Assembly: GCA_016758965.1 (NCBI GenBank)
Contig: JAEPRB010000035.1
Coordinates: 124,001 to 188,000, forward strand
DNA from: Circinella minor
Lineage: Eukaryota; Mucoromycota; Mucoromycetes; Mucorales; Lichtheimiaceae
DNA: 64,000 nucleotides
Reading direction: 5' to 3'
The notes beneath the pieces are model-generated. The model saw only the letters and a program-made list of their open reading frames with translations. It made no database searches and had not been told where the DNA came from. This document shows positions 62,901 through 64,000 of this stretch, one piece after another (position 1 is the first letter of the stretch; each line of letters begins with the position of its first letter). Position numbers and translations under genes: made by a program.

Positions 62901-63309
62901 ATGTATATATATATCTAAATATTATATTGCATAGTAATTACATCATTATAATGAAAAAAAACAATTATTACCTATCAAACTATCGTCCATATTAGGTGGT
63001 GGTTTGACTTTTTCACAGATGGCAGCAGTATCTGAATTAAACTCTATAATGTAGAAACCATTTAACAAAAAAAAACTGAGAATGCTAATATTATTCAAAA
63101 GAAGAAAATAAAAATAAAAGCGAAACTTTACTATTCAATTTTTCCAGGTACTGTTTAAACTGGTTTGAAAGTGTTGCAAGCCATTTATCAAACAGATCAA
63201 GTTGTTCATCCCAGTGAACTACATTGGATCTATAAATTGGTGAATCAGTAATAGCATCGTGTACTGTGATAAGTGTTGGAAAGGGACTGGAATGATTTGC
63301 AGAATGCAT
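56970..63309 (-). CDS. Sip3/LAM-family protein (BAR-PH-GRAM-VASt-TM), 1563 aa, 16 exons
   Basis: Minus-strand exons: 63309-63132, 63043-62972, 62810-62734, 62612-62541, 62436-62122, 62018-61633, 61509-60689, 60595-60372, 60219-60004, 59901-59493, 59375-59172, 59088-59005, 58917-58857, 58731-58574, 58468-57424, 57339-56970; all phases agree. Domains: BAR-like coil (1 to about 270; WDEQLDLFDKWLATL), PH (about 296-400; KWGYLFIRISRHTWTRRWCFVY), Ser-rich linker, GRAM/PH-like (about 640-790; VFIGVLRRKQEPLK), Pro-rich linker, VASt/StART-like (about 925-1100; IEFPISAKRLYDIMFSD). A Ser/Arg linker, one transmembrane helix (about 1336-1356; VFLLVVAIIWVFFGMW) and a lumenal coil end it. This is the order in yeast Sip3. 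LAM proteins sit in the ER and move sterols at contact sites with the plasma membrane; applied here by homology. Larger than yeast Sip3 (1229 aa) mainly through linkers. Confidence 0.93.
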
Positions 63310-64000
63310 TTATAATCGATTCATTCGGAACAAGAGTGTAATTGACTCTAACTTTTTTTTTGCGACTCCTAGAGAATGAACAAACCCAAATTATACTGCT
63401 TTTTTTTTTAGGTGCAGCAAACTTCTCGGTAAAACTGTTGAGGCGCTCTTTGTTATTTTTTTTCTACGCTAATCCAGATAAAGTAACAGTCAGTTGTTTC
63501 AAGTGTTGTTTTACCAAAATGTAAACATCATATAATGACTAACAAGCATTATATAACTTTTATAATAGCAATATGATAATTATAATAGTTTCAAAAATAA
63601 AACCCTTTACTTAACCCAGCGGTAGTTGATTTAAAAATTCATGCATAAGACTAATAAACTACATTATTGTTTTTGAAAAAAAAAAGAAGACCCATAATCT
63701 CTCCTCCTGTTAAAGGAAAAGCTTGTTATTTAGTTGCATAAAAAAAAGCGAGCTTGTATACTATTATTGTATGTAATACGAACATAACATTTTACATCTT
63801 GTATCTTGTGGTGATAGTATGATTTTTTTTATTATACCAGTAGTACTTTATATCAATTGAAGAAAATCAGACAATGGACGTACGTATGTTTGTTTAATGA
63901 ATGATTGTATCAATTTCAATTTCAATTTCAAGTAGTTAAACAAGGACTATATATTATAATAAAAACGTTATGTAGTGTGCCGTAATTTAGAAAGTGGAAT
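63310..64000. other. Upstream region of the LAM gene and right edge
   Basis: 690 bp with no supported gene. The first 100 bp are probably the LAM promoter and leader. A short tandem repeat ATTTCA x3 is seen near 63912-63930. The last 200 bp are AT-rich and featureless. Confidence 0.5.

Overview
The window is nuclear DNA of a filamentous fungus, most likely an early-diverging Mucoromycota (Mucorales-type) species. The signs are a very AT-rich background with long poly-T/poly-A tracts, many short GT-AG introns of about 50-130 bp, ordinary fungal single-copy genes (Prp18, EMC7, seryl-tRNA synthetase, aspartate kinase) and a lineage-restricted repeated gene family of the kind I associate with Mucorales. 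No bacterial, plasmid or phage features were seen. All gene models were built by reading splice sites and frames by eye, and no database search was possible.

Layout. 0-16 kb (+ strand): the edge of an unidentified minus-strand gene, aspartate kinase (HOM3-type) with a Gcn4-like site and TATA box, an MFSD1-like transporter, an AVT3-type vacuolar amino-acid transporter and a LEU5-type mitochondrial carrier. Long intergenic spacers between them hold decayed transposon ends. 16-18 kb: a TrhO/TSTD2-type rhodanese protein with a likely mitochondrial leader. 18.5-25.3 kb: a duplicated block with one intact six-exon gene of an unrecognised family carrying an inverted-repeat element in an intron, a 119-bp tandem repeat upstream, and a broken second copy fused to a leucine-rich-repeat relic. 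25-28 kb: a repeat-rich spacer.

27.9-43.3 kb: a DHA1-type MFS transporter, EMC7, an AIM17/gamma-butyrobetaine-dioxygenase-type enzyme, a bestrophin-like channel, a transcription factor with two tandem Zn2Cys6 clusters, seryl-tRNA synthetase and a 93-residue spliced gene. 43.5-49.4 kb: a paralogue of the DHA1 transporter on the minus strand with an apparent 1-nt frameshift, a Tc1-like terminal-inverted-repeat relic, and a METTL6-type tRNA m3C methyltransferase sharing a 150-bp promoter with PRP18. 49.4-63.3 kb: PRP18, a Sel1-repeat protein, a single-pass membrane protein, an alpha/beta hydrolase with a GC-AG intron, and a 16-exon, 1563-residue Sip3/LAM-family sterol-transfer protein (BAR-PH-GRAM-VASt-TM).

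The genes are mostly unrelated housekeeping and transport functions, with no operon or biosynthetic cluster. Links of function are loose: SerRS and METTL6 both act on tRNA-Ser, several products are mitochondrial (LEU5, AIM17-like, probably TrhO-like), and several are vacuolar or ER membrane proteins. The most novel material is the 18.5-25.3 kb duplicated block. I do not see a coherent undescribed multi-gene system.
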